Of a DNA stretch of 64,000 nucleotides, positions 8,218 to 15,623 are shown in pieces. Each line of letters starts with the position of its first letter. Position 1 is the first letter of the stretch. Under the pieces are notes generated by a model. It was not told where the DNA came from, ran no database searches, and worked only from the letters and a program-made list of their open reading frames with translations. Source of the stretch: Sphingomonas endolithica (lineage in GTDB: Bacteria; Pseudomonadota; Alphaproteobacteria; Sphingomonadales; Sphingomonadaceae); contig NZ_CP103057.1 in the NCBI RefSeq assembly GCF_025231525.1, positions 248,001-312,000 on the forward strand, read 5' to 3'. The translations under genes and the position numbers were made by a program.

Positions 8218-8727
8218 ATGGCAGTCAGCATTCGCCTTACCCGTGGCGGTTCCAAGAAGCGTCCGTACTACAAGATCGTCGTGGCCGATGCCCGCGCGCC
8301 GCGCGACGGCAAGTTCATCGAGAAGATCGGCACGTATAACCCGCTGCTCGCCAAGGACGACGAGAAGCGCATCGTGCTCGATGGCGATCGTGCCAAGCAT
8401 TGGCTGAGTGTCGGCGCCCAGCCGACCGATCGTGTCGCCCGCTTCCTGGATGCCGCCGGCGTCAAGGAACGTGCTGCGCGCAGCAACCCGAACAAGGGCA
8501 AGCCGGGCGAGAAGGCCGTCGAGCGCGCCGACGAGCGTGCGACCAAGGCCGAGGCTGCTGCCGCCGCCGCGGCGGAAGCCGCTGCGCAGCCGGCACCAGA
8601 GCCTGAAGCTCAGGCCGAGACCGAAGCCGTGATGGCAGCGGAAGTCGAAGCAGCGACCGAGACGCCGACCGCCGAAGGCGATGCCGTCGCCGAAGCGACC
8701 GACGCCGAACCGACGACCCAAGCCTAA
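8218..8727 (+). CDS. rpsP: 30S ribosomal protein S16 with long acidic/Ala tail
   Basis: The first 80 or so residues are a standard S16 ([50 protein letters not shown]), a small-subunit assembly protein. The remaining half is a low-complexity Ala/Glu-rich extension ([20 protein letters not shown] and similar) making 169 residues against about 80-90 in E. coli. Such tails are seen in sphingomonads. Start ATG follows GAAGGAAG. It heads the translation cluster that includes rimM. Confidence 0.95.
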   Translation: MAVSIRLTRGGSKKRPYYKIVVADARAPRDGKFIEKIGTYNPLLAKDDEKRIVLDGDRAKHWLSVGAQPTDRVARFLDAAGVKERAARSNPNKGKPGEKAVERADERATKAEAAAAAAAEAAAQPAPEPEAQAETEAVMAAEVEAATETPTAEGDAVAEATDAEPTTQA

Positions 8728-8738
8728 ACGGCACCAAC

Positions 8739-8792
8739 ATGGGCATCGCGCGTTCCAGCACCTTCAACAGTGCAGGAGTGCGTGATGCCCAT
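8739..8792 (+). promoter_or_regulatory. Long hairpin covering the start of the small ORF between rpsP and rimM
   Basis: Arms ATGGGCATC (8739-8747) and GATGCCCAT (8784-8792) pair perfectly, and the inner 14 bases on each side pair with five mismatches (CCAGCAC against GTGCAGG and neighbours), leaving a loop of about 8 bases. The AGGAG ribosome site (8774-8778) and ATG (8785) of the 41-codon ORF lie inside the structure. It could control translation of that ORF, or be a weak transcription stop after rpsP. Confidence 0.5.
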
Positions 8793-8910
8793 CGTCGATC
8801 CAGAACCAACCGATGACGACGACGCCGACAACCAGGGCGTCTCCGCCACCGATCCCGCCGAAGGATCAGACGATGCTCCCGCCGAAAACGACGGCTCAGC
8901 CACCGGTTGA
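8785..8910 (+). CDS. 41-residue very acidic small ORF overlapping rimM
   Basis: Begins MPIVDPEPTDDDDADNQ and ends NDGSATG; 13 Asp/Glu and no Lys or Arg, so a strongly acidic peptide. AGGAG lies 6 bases before the ATG. The ORF overlaps the first 38 bases of rimM in another frame, so its translation would carry ribosomes across the rimM start. I recognise no family. It may be a leader for rimM rather than a protein with its own job. Existence is inferred from start signals and placement only. Confidence 0.45.
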   Translation: MPIVDPEPTDDDDADNQGVSATDPAEGSDDAPAENDGSATG

Positions 8911-9385
8911 CCGGGCAGATGCGCCGGTTACGCTCGCGGTCGTGATCGGCGCGCACGGTGTGGCCGGGGAAGTCCGGCTGAAAGTGTTCAGCGACGATCT
9001 TGGCAGCTACAAGATCTTCAATGGCGGCGCGCTGACGCTGAAATCCACGCGCCACGGCAGCAACGGGACGATCGCCCGCATTGCCGAAGTGACTGACCGC
9101 AATGCCGCCGAAGCGATGCGCGGCATGGAACTCACCGTTCCCCGTTCCGCCTTGCCGCCGCTGGAAGACGGGGAATACTATCACACCGACCTGCTCGGCT
9201 TGCCCGTCATATCTACGGACGGCGAGGCACTCGGCGCCGTCGTCGCCATAGATGATTTCGGCGCGGGCGATGTGATCGAGGTCGAACGACCTACAGGCAA
9301 GCGCTTCATGGTGCCGATGAACGGTGAGGCCGTGCCCGACTGGAACGGCGATCGTATGCTGGTCGATCCGGCGTGGATTGTTTGA
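8873..9385 (+). CDS. rimM: 16S rRNA processing protein RimM
   Basis: 170-residue RimM, an assembly factor that acts on 16S rRNA maturation around S19. Start chosen at ATG 8873, preceded by GAAGGA at good spacing; an ATG at 8813 would add 20 residues without family similarity. The N-terminal barrel begins VTLAVVIGAHGVAGEVRLKV, and the PRC-barrel end has YYHTDLLGLPV, DFGAGDVIEV and FMVPMNGEAVPDW. Normally followed directly by trmD; here an unrelated block of about 2 kb intervenes. Confidence 0.93.
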   Translation: MLPPKTTAQPPVDRADAPVTLAVVIGAHGVAGEVRLKVFSDDLGSYKIFNGGALTLKSTRHGSNGTIARIAEVTDRNAAEAMRGMELTVPRSALPPLEDGEYYHTDLLGLPVISTDGEALGAVVAIDDFGAGDVIEVERPTGKRFMVPMNGEAVPDWNGDRMLVDPAWIV

Positions 9386-9440
9386 CGCCCCGCAAGACCT
9401 ACGTCATTCTTGATCGTCGTGATGCGCGGAGTTCTTTAGG

Positions 9441-9764
9441 ATGAGTGCCTGGCTGTTTGTTGCCGCTGCCATCGCGCTGGAAGTTACAGGCACGTTTTTA
9501 CTTAGATTATCCGACGGCTTTGCCAAATGGCATTGGGGGCTACTCTCGATCGCGTGCTACTCGGCATGCTTCTGGGCGCTGTCTCCGGCCATGAAGGTGC
9601 TGCCGATCGGCGTCATCTACGCCGTCTGGGCTGGCGTGGGCATCGTCGCTGCGGCGTTGCTGGGGCTCGTGATATTCGGCGAGCGCCTCGGGATGGTTCA
9701 AGTGCTGTGCATCGCATTGGTGCTGGTCGGCGCCGTGGGGTTGCGACTGACGACCACCAGTTAA
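9441..9764 (+). CDS. SMR-family small multidrug transporter
   Basis: 107 residues with four hydrophobic helices, typical of EmrE/QacE/SugE-type drug/proton antiporters that work as dimers in the inner membrane. The essential membrane glutamate is present (AIALEVTGT, E14), along with helix 3 IGVIYAVWAGVGIVAAALLG and the GERLGMVQ loop. A TTTAGG sequence precedes the ATG at poor spacing. Its stop codon overlaps the stop of the convergent oxidoreductase gene. Substrate cannot be told. Confidence 0.9.
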   Translation: MSAWLFVAAAIALEVTGTFLLRLSDGFAKWHWGLLSIACYSACFWALSPAMKVLPIGVIYAVWAGVGIVAAALLGLVIFGERLGMVQVLCIALVLVGAVGLRLTTTS

Positions 9765-10666
9765 CGCCTGATCGGGCGTTGCTCCGCCAGCAAGTTACGG
9801 ATCGTCGTCGCGGCCACGCCAGCTTCGCCCATTGCGTGACTGATCTGGTCGAGCCCTTTCACCACATCGCCCGCCGCGAACAGGCCGGGGATACTCGTGC
9901 GCTGGTGTTCGTCCACTTCTAGGCACCCATCCTCCGACGCGTTGGCACCAGCGGCAACCGCCAGCTTGGACCGGATCACCGAACCCAGTGCCGGGTAGAT
10001 GCTGTCGAATTCCAGCATACCACCCGGGGTCGTCACCGAGATCTGATCACCCGCAATCTGGATCGGCGTGCACGGCCCATCGACATGCACGATCCCTGCA
10101 TCGTCCAGCTTTGCGCGACAGGTGTCGTCCAACTCATGCGCCGCGCCTGGCGCGATCAGCGTCACGTCGCTCGTATATCCGCGCAGGAAGATCGCCTCGC
10201 GCATGCCATGATCGCCGGTGCCGATCACCCCGACACGCTTGTCGGTTACTTCATAGCCGTCGCAGATCGGGCAATACCGTAGCAATCCACGCTCGAGCGC
10301 CGCGTCATGCTCTGCGTCATCCATCTTCGGCCGGTTGTTGACCACGCCGGTTGCCAATAAAACGGTACGTGCCTGGACGATGCGATCGCCGATATGAACC
10401 TCGAACCCGCCCTCGACCGGCAGGATCGCGGTGACCTCCGCCTGTTCGCGCGTCGCGCCATACTTCTCGGCCTGTTCCAGCATCAGCCGCAGCAATTCGG
10501 TGCCTTTCACGCCTGCGGGATAGCCAGCGTGATTGTGCGTGCACGGGATCAACGCCGCGCGACTGCTACCGCAATCGAACAGTCGGATGGAAAGGTGAAA
10601 CCGTGCGAGATAGATAGCGGCGGTGAGCCCGGCCGGGCCGGCCCCGATAATGATGCAATCGTCCAT
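9761..10666 (-). CDS. Thioredoxin-reductase-like FAD/NAD(P) oxidoreductase
   Basis: 301 residues. An FAD-binding GxGxxG at the N-terminus (CIIIGAGPAGLTAAIYLARF), an NAD(P) site GVIGTGDHGMREAIFL, and a closing FAD motif GLFAAGDVVKGLDQISHAMG. A redox pair CPICDGYE sits where TrxB has CATCDG. Start taken at ATG 10666; 15 residues further upstream do not fit the fold. It may reduce a thioredoxin-like partner, but no thioredoxin gene is adjacent. It lies antiparallel inside the normally collinear rimM-trmD region. Confidence 0.88.
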   Translation of the reverse strand: MDDCIIIGAGPAGLTAAIYLARFHLSIRLFDCGSSRAALIPCTHNHAGYPAGVKGTELLRLMLEQAEKYGATREQAEVTAILPVEGGFEVHIGDRIVQARTVLLATGVVNNRPKMDDAEHDAALERGLLRYCPICDGYEVTDKRVGVIGTGDHGMREAIFLRGYTSDVTLIAPGAAHELDDTCRAKLDDAGIVHVDGPCTPIQIAGDQISVTTPGGMLEFDSIYPALGSVIRSKLAVAAGANASEDGCLEVDEHQRTSIPGLFAAGDVVKGLDQISHAMGEAGVAATTIRNLLAEQRPIRR

Positions 10667-10699
10667 GATCGCGCTACGCGCGGCGCGGGGCGTTGTTCC

Positions 10700-10738
10700 T
10701 TGACACGGCAATCAGGCGTATATACATTCCGTGTATAC
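10700..10738 (+). promoter_or_regulatory. vapBC promoter with palindromic operator
   Basis: A consensus -35 TTGACA (10700-10705), 17-base spacer, and -10 TACATT (10723-10728). An imperfect palindrome, GTATATAC (10718-10725) and GTATAC (10733-10738), overlaps the -10 box. This placement is typical for autorepression by a VapB-VapC complex. Confidence 0.65.
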
Positions 10739-10748
10739 GGAGGATGGT

Positions 10749-11024
10749 ATGGACGACGACGCTTATCGCGGAACCACATTCAAGTCGGGCAACTCCGTTG
10801 CCTTGCGGCTGCCCAAGGGCATGGGCATTCCGGAAGGCACCGAGGTCCGCATGGTCAAAGACGCGCCTATGTCGTTCAGGGTCGAAGCGGTCGATGCGCC
10901 GCGGCGCACGATCGACATTAGCGGATTTGCGGGAAAGGCCCCGGGCGCAAAGCTGATCCCGCATGGCGACTTTGATGAGCGGCCCAGCACGACTGCAAAG
11001 CGGCTGGCAGAACGCGACGCGTGA
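10749..11024 (+). CDS. vapB: AbrB/MazE-type antitoxin VapB
   Basis: 91 residues. The N-terminal swapped-hairpin DNA-binding domain is visible as FKSGNSVALRLPKGMGIPEG and VRMVKD. The C-terminal 40 residues are charged and flexible, as expected for toxin wrapping (LIPHGDFDERPSTTAKRL). ATG 10749 was chosen because GGAGG lies 5 bases before it; an upstream ATG at 10731 lies inside the operator palindrome. The stop overlaps the vapC start by 4 bases (GTGA). Confidence 0.85.
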   Translation: MDDDAYRGTTFKSGNSVALRLPKGMGIPEGTEVRMVKDAPMSFRVEAVDAPRRTIDISGFAGKAPGAKLIPHGDFDERPSTTAKRLAERDA

Positions 11025-11398
11025 CCAAATTCCTCATCGACGCGGATATGGCTATTTACGCAATGGCGGGATTACGCTCACGGCTAAATGACAGACTGGC
11101 CGCCTGCTATCCCGGCGACGTGGCGATCTCTGCTATCAGCTTTGCAGAGATCGCCGTTGGCACCTTCGTGGGCAAACCCCCGACGCCTGAAGTACTGGAT
11201 GCCTTTACCCGGGTGATCCCGATCATGGCCTTCGACGAGGGCGCCGCCCGCGCCTATGCAGGGCTGCCGTTCAAGCGTGCGCGCTTCGATCGGCTGTTGG
11301 CGGCGCACGCCCTCAGCCTTGGCGCGATCATCGTCACCAACAATGCAGACGATTTTGCCGACGTGCCTGGCCTGAATGTCGAGAACTGGACTTTATGA
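11021..11398 (+). CDS. vapC: PIN-domain toxin VapC
   Basis: 125-residue PIN-domain ribonuclease. The acidic metal-binding residues are all present: D7 (FLIDADMA), E43 (SFAEIAVG), D90 ([11 protein letters not shown]), and the late TNNADDF (D110). VapC toxins of this type usually cut initiator tRNA or other tRNA/rRNA; the target here is unknown. GTG start overlaps vapB. Its own stop overlaps the trmD start codon (ATGA at 11395-11398), an unusual link between a toxin and an essential tRNA methyltransferase gene. Confidence 0.9.
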   Translation: MTKFLIDADMAIYAMAGLRSRLNDRLAACYPGDVAISAISFAEIAVGTFVGKPPTPEVLDAFTRVIPIMAFDEGAARAYAGLPFKRARFDRLLAAHALSLGAIIVTNNADDFADVPGLNVENWTL

Positions 11399-12123
11399 CC
11401 TTCGCCGCTACCGTCCTGACGCTCTATCCCGACATGTTTCCCGGGCCGCTCGGTACCTCGCTCGCCGGGCGGGCGTTGGGGGAGGGGAAGTGGTCGCTCG
11501 ACGCGGTCAACATTCGCGATTTTGCGACCGACAAGCACAGCACCGTCGACGGCACGCCGGCCGGGGGCGGGGCAGGGATGGTATTGCGCGCCGATGTGCT
11601 GGCGGCCGCGATCGACAGCGTGTCCTCCGGGGCTCCGATCCTCGCCATGACCCCCCGAGGTGCCCCGCTGACGCAGGCGCGGGTGCGCGCGTTGGCGCAC
11701 GGTCCGGGCGTCACCATCCTGTGCGGTCGTTTTGAAGGCTTTGACGAACGCATCTTCGAAGGCCGGCAGGTCGAGGAAGTATCGATCGGCGACTATATCC
11801 TATCCGGCGGCGAGATGGGTGCCTTGGTGCTGCTCGACGCTTGCATTCGGCTGCTTCCCGGCGTAATGGGCGCGGCTTCTAGCGGCGTGGACGAGAGCTT
11901 CGAAGGAGGCATGCTCGAATACCCGCAGTACACCCGACCAGTAGAATGGGAAGGGCGCACGATCCCGCAAGTGTTGCGATCGGGGGATCATGCGAGGATC
12001 TCAGGCTGGCGAAAGTCGATGGCCGAGACCGACACACGGCTAAGGCGGCCGGATCTTTGGGAGCGCCATATCGGTGCTCGGGTCCAGTCGCCCTCTGGCG
12101 CGCGACAGAAGAAGGACGAATGA
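11395..12123 (+). CDS. trmD: tRNA (guanine-N1-)-methyltransferase TrmD
   Basis: 242-residue SPOUT methyltransferase forming m1G37 in tRNA, needed to prevent +1 frameshifting. Family motifs: [80 protein letters not shown]. Complete. It begins within the vapC stop codon, so translation is probably coupled to vapC. rplS follows after 1 base. No separate promoter was recognised by eye between vapC and trmD. Confidence 0.97.
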   Translation: MTFAATVLTLYPDMFPGPLGTSLAGRALGEGKWSLDAVNIRDFATDKHSTVDGTPAGGGAGMVLRADVLAAAIDSVSSGAPILAMTPRGAPLTQARVRALAHGPGVTILCGRFEGFDERIFEGRQVEEVSIGDYILSGGEMGALVLLDACIRLLPGVMGAASSGVDESFEGGMLEYPQYTRPVEWEGRTIPQVLRSGDHARISGWRKSMAETDTRLRRPDLWERHIGARVQSPSGARQKKDE

Positions 12124-12124
12124 G

Positions 12125-12514
12125 ATGAATCTCATCCAGACGATCGAAGCCGAGAACATCGCCAAGTTTCTCGAGACGAAGAAAATCCCGGAATTCCGCC
12201 CCGGCGACACGCTGAAGGTCGGCGTGAAGGTGGTCGAAGGCGAGCGTACCCGCGTCCAGAACTACGAAGGCGTGTGCATCGCGCGTTCGAACAAGGGCAT
12301 GGGCAGCAACTTCACCGTGCGCAAGATCAGCTTCGGTGAAGGCGTCGAGCGCGTGTTCCCGCTCTACTCGCCGAACATCGACAGCATCGAAGTCGTCCGC
12401 AAGGGCGCCGTGCGTCGCGCCAAGCTGTATTACCTGCGTGGACGCACCGGCAAGTCGGCGCGTATCGCCGAGCGCCGCGACACGCGCCCGGCCAAGACAA
12501 CCGCCGCCGAGTAA
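12125..12514 (+). CDS. rplS: 50S ribosomal protein L19
   Basis: 129-residue L19, located at the 30S-50S interface. [51 protein letters not shown] and the [20 protein letters not shown] block are typical, ending in [17 protein letters not shown] plus a short tail. ATG 12125 is almost fused to the trmD stop, confirming the trmD-rplS operon. A strong terminator follows at 12540. Confidence 0.97.
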   Translation: MNLIQTIEAENIAKFLETKKIPEFRPGDTLKVGVKVVEGERTRVQNYEGVCIARSNKGMGSNFTVRKISFGEGVERVFPLYSPNIDSIEVVRKGAVRRAKLYYLRGRTGKSARIAERRDTRPAKTTAAE

Positions 12515-12539
12515 TCGAACCGGTATTGAGCTGGCGACA

Positions 12540-12571
12540 GGGCGCGGAGACGATGGTCTCCGCGCCCTTTT
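12540..12571 (+). terminator. Intrinsic terminator after rplS
   Basis: Perfect 11-bp stem GGGCGCGGAGA / TCTCCGCGCCC with 6-base loop, followed by TTTTGCGTTTT. Confidence 0.9.
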
Positions 12572-12602
12572 GCGTTTTGGGCGGTGATGATATCCCAACG
12601 GG

Positions 12603-12706
12603 CACCCCGGACTTGTTCCCGGGTTACGGTGCCGCAGGGTCGGCGTTCTGCTTTCGGTCGTCGGAATAAGCGGCGTGGTGGACCCCGGAACGAGTCCGGG
12701 GTGACG
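12603..12706. repeat. Palindromic repeat, CACCCCGGACTTGTTCC type
   Basis: Outer arms CACCCCGGACTTGTTCC (from 12603) and GGAACGAGTCCGGGGTGACG (to about 12706), about 60 bases between. Related copy at 48696-48803. Confidence 0.85.
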
Positions 12707-12772
12707 GTTGGCGCGGGTTCATCTGCTGCACCCTAATAGCTTCCGCCGCGTTCAGCCGGCAGGAAGGCAAGG

Positions 12773-13510
12773 ATGGCATTCGTTCAATCATCGCGCGCCG
12801 ATCGCGTACGCGGCGCGCTCATCGCGATCACGCTGCAGGCGATCATCGGCTATGCCCTGATCGCCGGCCTGGCGGTTGGTTTCCCACAAGCTGTCAACGA
12901 AACGCTCGAGACCTTCACAGTCCTTCCTGCACCGCCACCGCCGCCCCCTGAAAAGATCAAGCCGCACCGCGTGGTGAGCAAGAAGGCCGAAGGCGCCGCA
13001 TCGCCACCGAACCTGCGCTCCAAGGCGACCGAGCTCGTCGCTCCACCGCCAATCGTCCCGCCACCGGTGCCGCCGACGATCGTCGCTGCCGAAAAACCGG
13101 GCATCGGCAACCAGTCGACGTCGGGCAACGCCGAGGTGCGCGGCCCCGGTACGGGAAGCGGCGGCATCGGCAATGGGACGGGTAGCGGGCGCTATGGCGA
13201 TGGCGACGGCGATGGCGGTCGCGAAATCCCCCCGCGGCAGACCAAGGGCATGAAGCGCGGCGACTATCCCAGCGACCTGTCCGACGCCGGCATCGGTGGC
13301 ACCGTGGGGGTGCGGTACGTGGTGACAGCGACCGGACGCGCGACCCAATGCCGGATCATGCGCTCCAGCGGCAGCCGTGCGCTCGACGTCCGCACCTGCG
13401 AACTGATCGAGCTGCGCTTCCGCTTTAAACCGTCGCTTGATGAGGATGGCCGGCCGGTGGCATCGGTGCTGGTGCACGATTACAGCTGGATCAACGAGCT
13501 CAACGATTGA
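12773..13510 (+). CDS. TonB-family energy transducer
   Basis: 245 residues: short basic N-terminus, one transmembrane helix (about 15-36, ALIAITLQAIIGYALIAGLA), a periplasmic Pro-rich stretch (PAPPPPPPEKIKPHRV, APPPIVPPPVPPTIV), a Gly-rich linker (GTGSGGIGNGTGSGRYGDGD), and a C-terminal TonB domain (about 165-242) with VGVRYVVTATGRATQCRIMR and SSGSRALDVRTCELIELRF. It would pass proton-motive energy to TonB-dependent outer membrane receptors. No exbB or exbD is adjacent, so it is one of several TonB-like proteins that sphingomonads carry. Confidence 0.88.
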   Translation: MAFVQSSRADRVRGALIAITLQAIIGYALIAGLAVGFPQAVNETLETFTVLPAPPPPPPEKIKPHRVVSKKAEGAASPPNLRSKATELVAPPPIVPPPVPPTIVAAEKPGIGNQSTSGNAEVRGPGTGSGGIGNGTGSGRYGDGDGDGGREIPPRQTKGMKRGDYPSDLSDAGIGGTVGVRYVVTATGRATQCRIMRSSGSRALDVRTCELIELRFRFKPSLDEDGRPVASVLVHDYSWINELND

Positions 13511-13542
13511 GCCTGGCAGGCTTGCGGTATAGGCTTGCGTGC

Positions 13543-14106
13543 ATGCGGAACCGTTGCCCCTGGGCCGAAAGCTCGGACATGATGCGCGCCTATCACGACA
13601 CCGAATGGGGCGTGCCCGAACGCGATTCGCGAGCCTTGTGGGAGAAGCTGCAGCTCGACGGCTTCCAGGCCGGCTTGTCGTGGAGCATCATCCTCAAGAA
13701 GCGCGATGCCTTTCGCGAGGTGTTCGCCGGGTTCGATCCGGAAAAGGTTGTCGAGTACGACGAGGCGGGTATTGACCGGCTGGTGGTCGACGAGCGTATC
13801 ATCCGATCGCGCGCGAAGATCGTCGCCACGATTGGCAATGCCCGCGCCTATCTCGCAATGCAGGCGGCTGGCGAGGATTTCGCGGAGTTCGTGTGGGGGA
13901 TGGCGGGTGGCGCGCCGGTCGTCGGTGATGGCGTGCACGTGCCGGTCAAGTCGCCGCTGTCCGAGGACATGTCCAAGGCACTCAAGAACCGCGGGTTCAA
14001 GTTCGTCGGGCCGGTGATCGTCTATGCCTGGCTGGAGGCGTGTGGTGTGGTCGACGATCATCTCGCGACGTGCTGGCGGCACCGCAGCAATGAGATGCCA
14101 GCCTGA
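13543..14106 (+). CDS. tag: DNA-3-methyladenine glycosylase I
   Basis: 187-residue Tag, which removes 3-methyladenine from alkylated DNA. Start MRNRCPWAESSDMMRAYHDTEWG at 13543 matches the family; the zinc ligands are visible as the early Cys (RCPW), YHDTEWG, and the C-terminal DDHLATCWRH. LWEKLQLDGFQAGLSWSIIL and the FKFVGPVIVYAWLEACG end are intact. It follows tonB by 32 bases on the same strand. Confidence 0.95.
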   Translation: MRNRCPWAESSDMMRAYHDTEWGVPERDSRALWEKLQLDGFQAGLSWSIILKKRDAFREVFAGFDPEKVVEYDEAGIDRLVVDERIIRSRAKIVATIGNARAYLAMQAAGEDFAEFVWGMAGGAPVVGDGVHVPVKSPLSEDMSKALKNRGFKFVGPVIVYAWLEACGVVDDHLATCWRHRSNEMPA

Positions 14107-14156
14107 ACTATAAAAATCACTGTTCCAGACCGCGGCGTGCCGCCATCACGCTACCG

Positions 14157-15596
14157 ATGAATATGGTGACCACCACCGAGCCCGACGGCGCCCCGCGCAT
14201 CGCCACGCTGGACATCCTGCGCGGGATCGCCATCCTCGGCATCCTGTTCATGAACATCAACGACATGGGCGGATCGTTCTGGGCGTCATCCACGGATATC
14301 CGCCACCTCGGCTGGACGACCGCGGATCAAATCGCCTGGTGGCTGCGCGAGGTGTTGGCCGATGGCACGGCGCGCTGCCTGCTGGAGATGCTGTTCGGCG
14401 TCGGCATGGTGATCCTGACCGAGCGTGCGGCGGCAAAGCTGGCGCCGCCGCCGGACTATCCCAGCTTCCTGAGCGTCGCCGCCGACACGCTGTTTGGCCC
14501 GCTACGCGTCTTGCGTGCCTATTATTGGCGCAATGTCGTGCTGTTCCTGTTTGGTTTGGTGCACCTATTTATCCTGCTCTGGCCCGGCGACATCCTGCAC
14601 ACCTACGGCATCGCCGCGATGGTCGCTTTCCTGTTTCGCCGGCTTGAGCCCAGGGCATTGCTTATGCTCGGACTGGTCATGGCGATGCTGCAACTGCTCG
14701 GCGGCGGCATCGGCGTCCATATGGCGCAGCAGGCGCGCATCGAGGTTCCGGCACTAGAGGCCAGGCTTGCCGCGGGCGAGAAGCTTACGCCCATGGAGAA
14801 GAGCAAAGTGGAGACTTTCGCCCAGCGCAGGGCGGAAGGGCTGAAGCAGAAGAACGACCAGAAACGCCGCATTTCGCGCGAGGACCGGCATCGCTCCGCC
14901 GCCACCGGCACTTTTGGCAGTTGGGCCCAAGATGCCCGGACCGGTATCTTGTTCATCTGGGGCGTGGCGGACGGGATCGGTGACAGCGTGATGCTCGAAC
15001 CATTGTTCGTCTGGGAGGCCGCAGGGACGATGCTGATCGGTGCTGCCTTGTTCAAATGGGGCATCATCCAAGGTCGGCGGTCGCGGCGTTTCTATGCGGT
15101 GATGGCGGTTATGGCCTATGCCGTCGGCCTGAGCGGACGCGCCATCGGCGCCTATTGGGCGACTCGCTTCGACGATCAGCCGCACCTGATCGACGCCGCT
15201 AGCGAGGTGCTGCGGCTGGCGACCACATTCGGCCATATCGGCCTGGTCAATCTCATGATCATGAGCATTGGTGGCGCGGCCTTGCTGCGGCCGTTCGTGG
15301 CCGCGGGGCGGGCGGCGCTGACGCTCTATGTGCTGCAGACGATCATCTGCCTGTGGATCCTGTATCCGCCGTTCGCGCTTGGCCTGTATGGTAAGACCGG
15401 CTGGGCGGTGATGATGCTGACCGCGCTGGCGATCGACATTGCCCTGCTTTGGTTAGCCAATATGTGGCTGCGGCATTTTGCGATCGCCCCGGTCGAATGG
15501 GCATGGCGCTCGCTCGTCGCACGCCGGGCGCTGCCGTGGCGTCGGCGGCCGATAGTGAGCGACAATTCCTCGGCCGGCGGTATAGCTGCCGCGTGA
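14157..15596 (+). CDS. DUF418-family polytopic membrane protein
   Basis: 479 residues, starting with the hallmark ATLDILRGIAILGILFMNIND. At least eight hydrophobic helices; the C-terminal DUF418 part includes GRAALTLYVLQTIICLWILY and a final IALLWLANMWLRHF-PVEWAWRSL segment. A charged, probably cytoplasmic, insertion at about 200-255 (EKLTPMEKSKVETFAQRRAE, NDQKRRISREDRHR) separates the halves. Function of the family is unknown; acyltransferase-like membrane folds have been suggested for relatives. No strong ribosome site is seen; ATG at 14163 is an alternative start. Confidence 0.85.
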   Translation: MNMVTTTEPDGAPRIATLDILRGIAILGILFMNINDMGGSFWASSTDIRHLGWTTADQIAWWLREVLADGTARCLLEMLFGVGMVILTERAAAKLAPPPDYPSFLSVAADTLFGPLRVLRAYYWRNVVLFLFGLVHLFILLWPGDILHTYGIAAMVAFLFRRLEPRALLMLGLVMAMLQLLGGGIGVHMAQQARIEVPALEARLAAGEKLTPMEKSKVETFAQRRAEGLKQKNDQKRRISREDRHRSAATGTFGSWAQDARTGILFIWGVADGIGDSVMLEPLFVWEAAGTMLIGAALFKWGIIQGRRSRRFYAVMAVMAYAVGLSGRAIGAYWATRFDDQPHLIDAASEVLRLATTFGHIGLVNLMIMSIGGAALLRPFVAAGRAALTLYVLQTIICLWILYPPFALGLYGKTGWAVMMLTALAIDIALLWLANMWLRHFAIAPVEWAWRSLVARRALPWRRRPIVSDNSSAGGIAAA

Positions 15597-15623
15597 AACC
15601 GCGGGTCGGGACGGAGATGAAAG

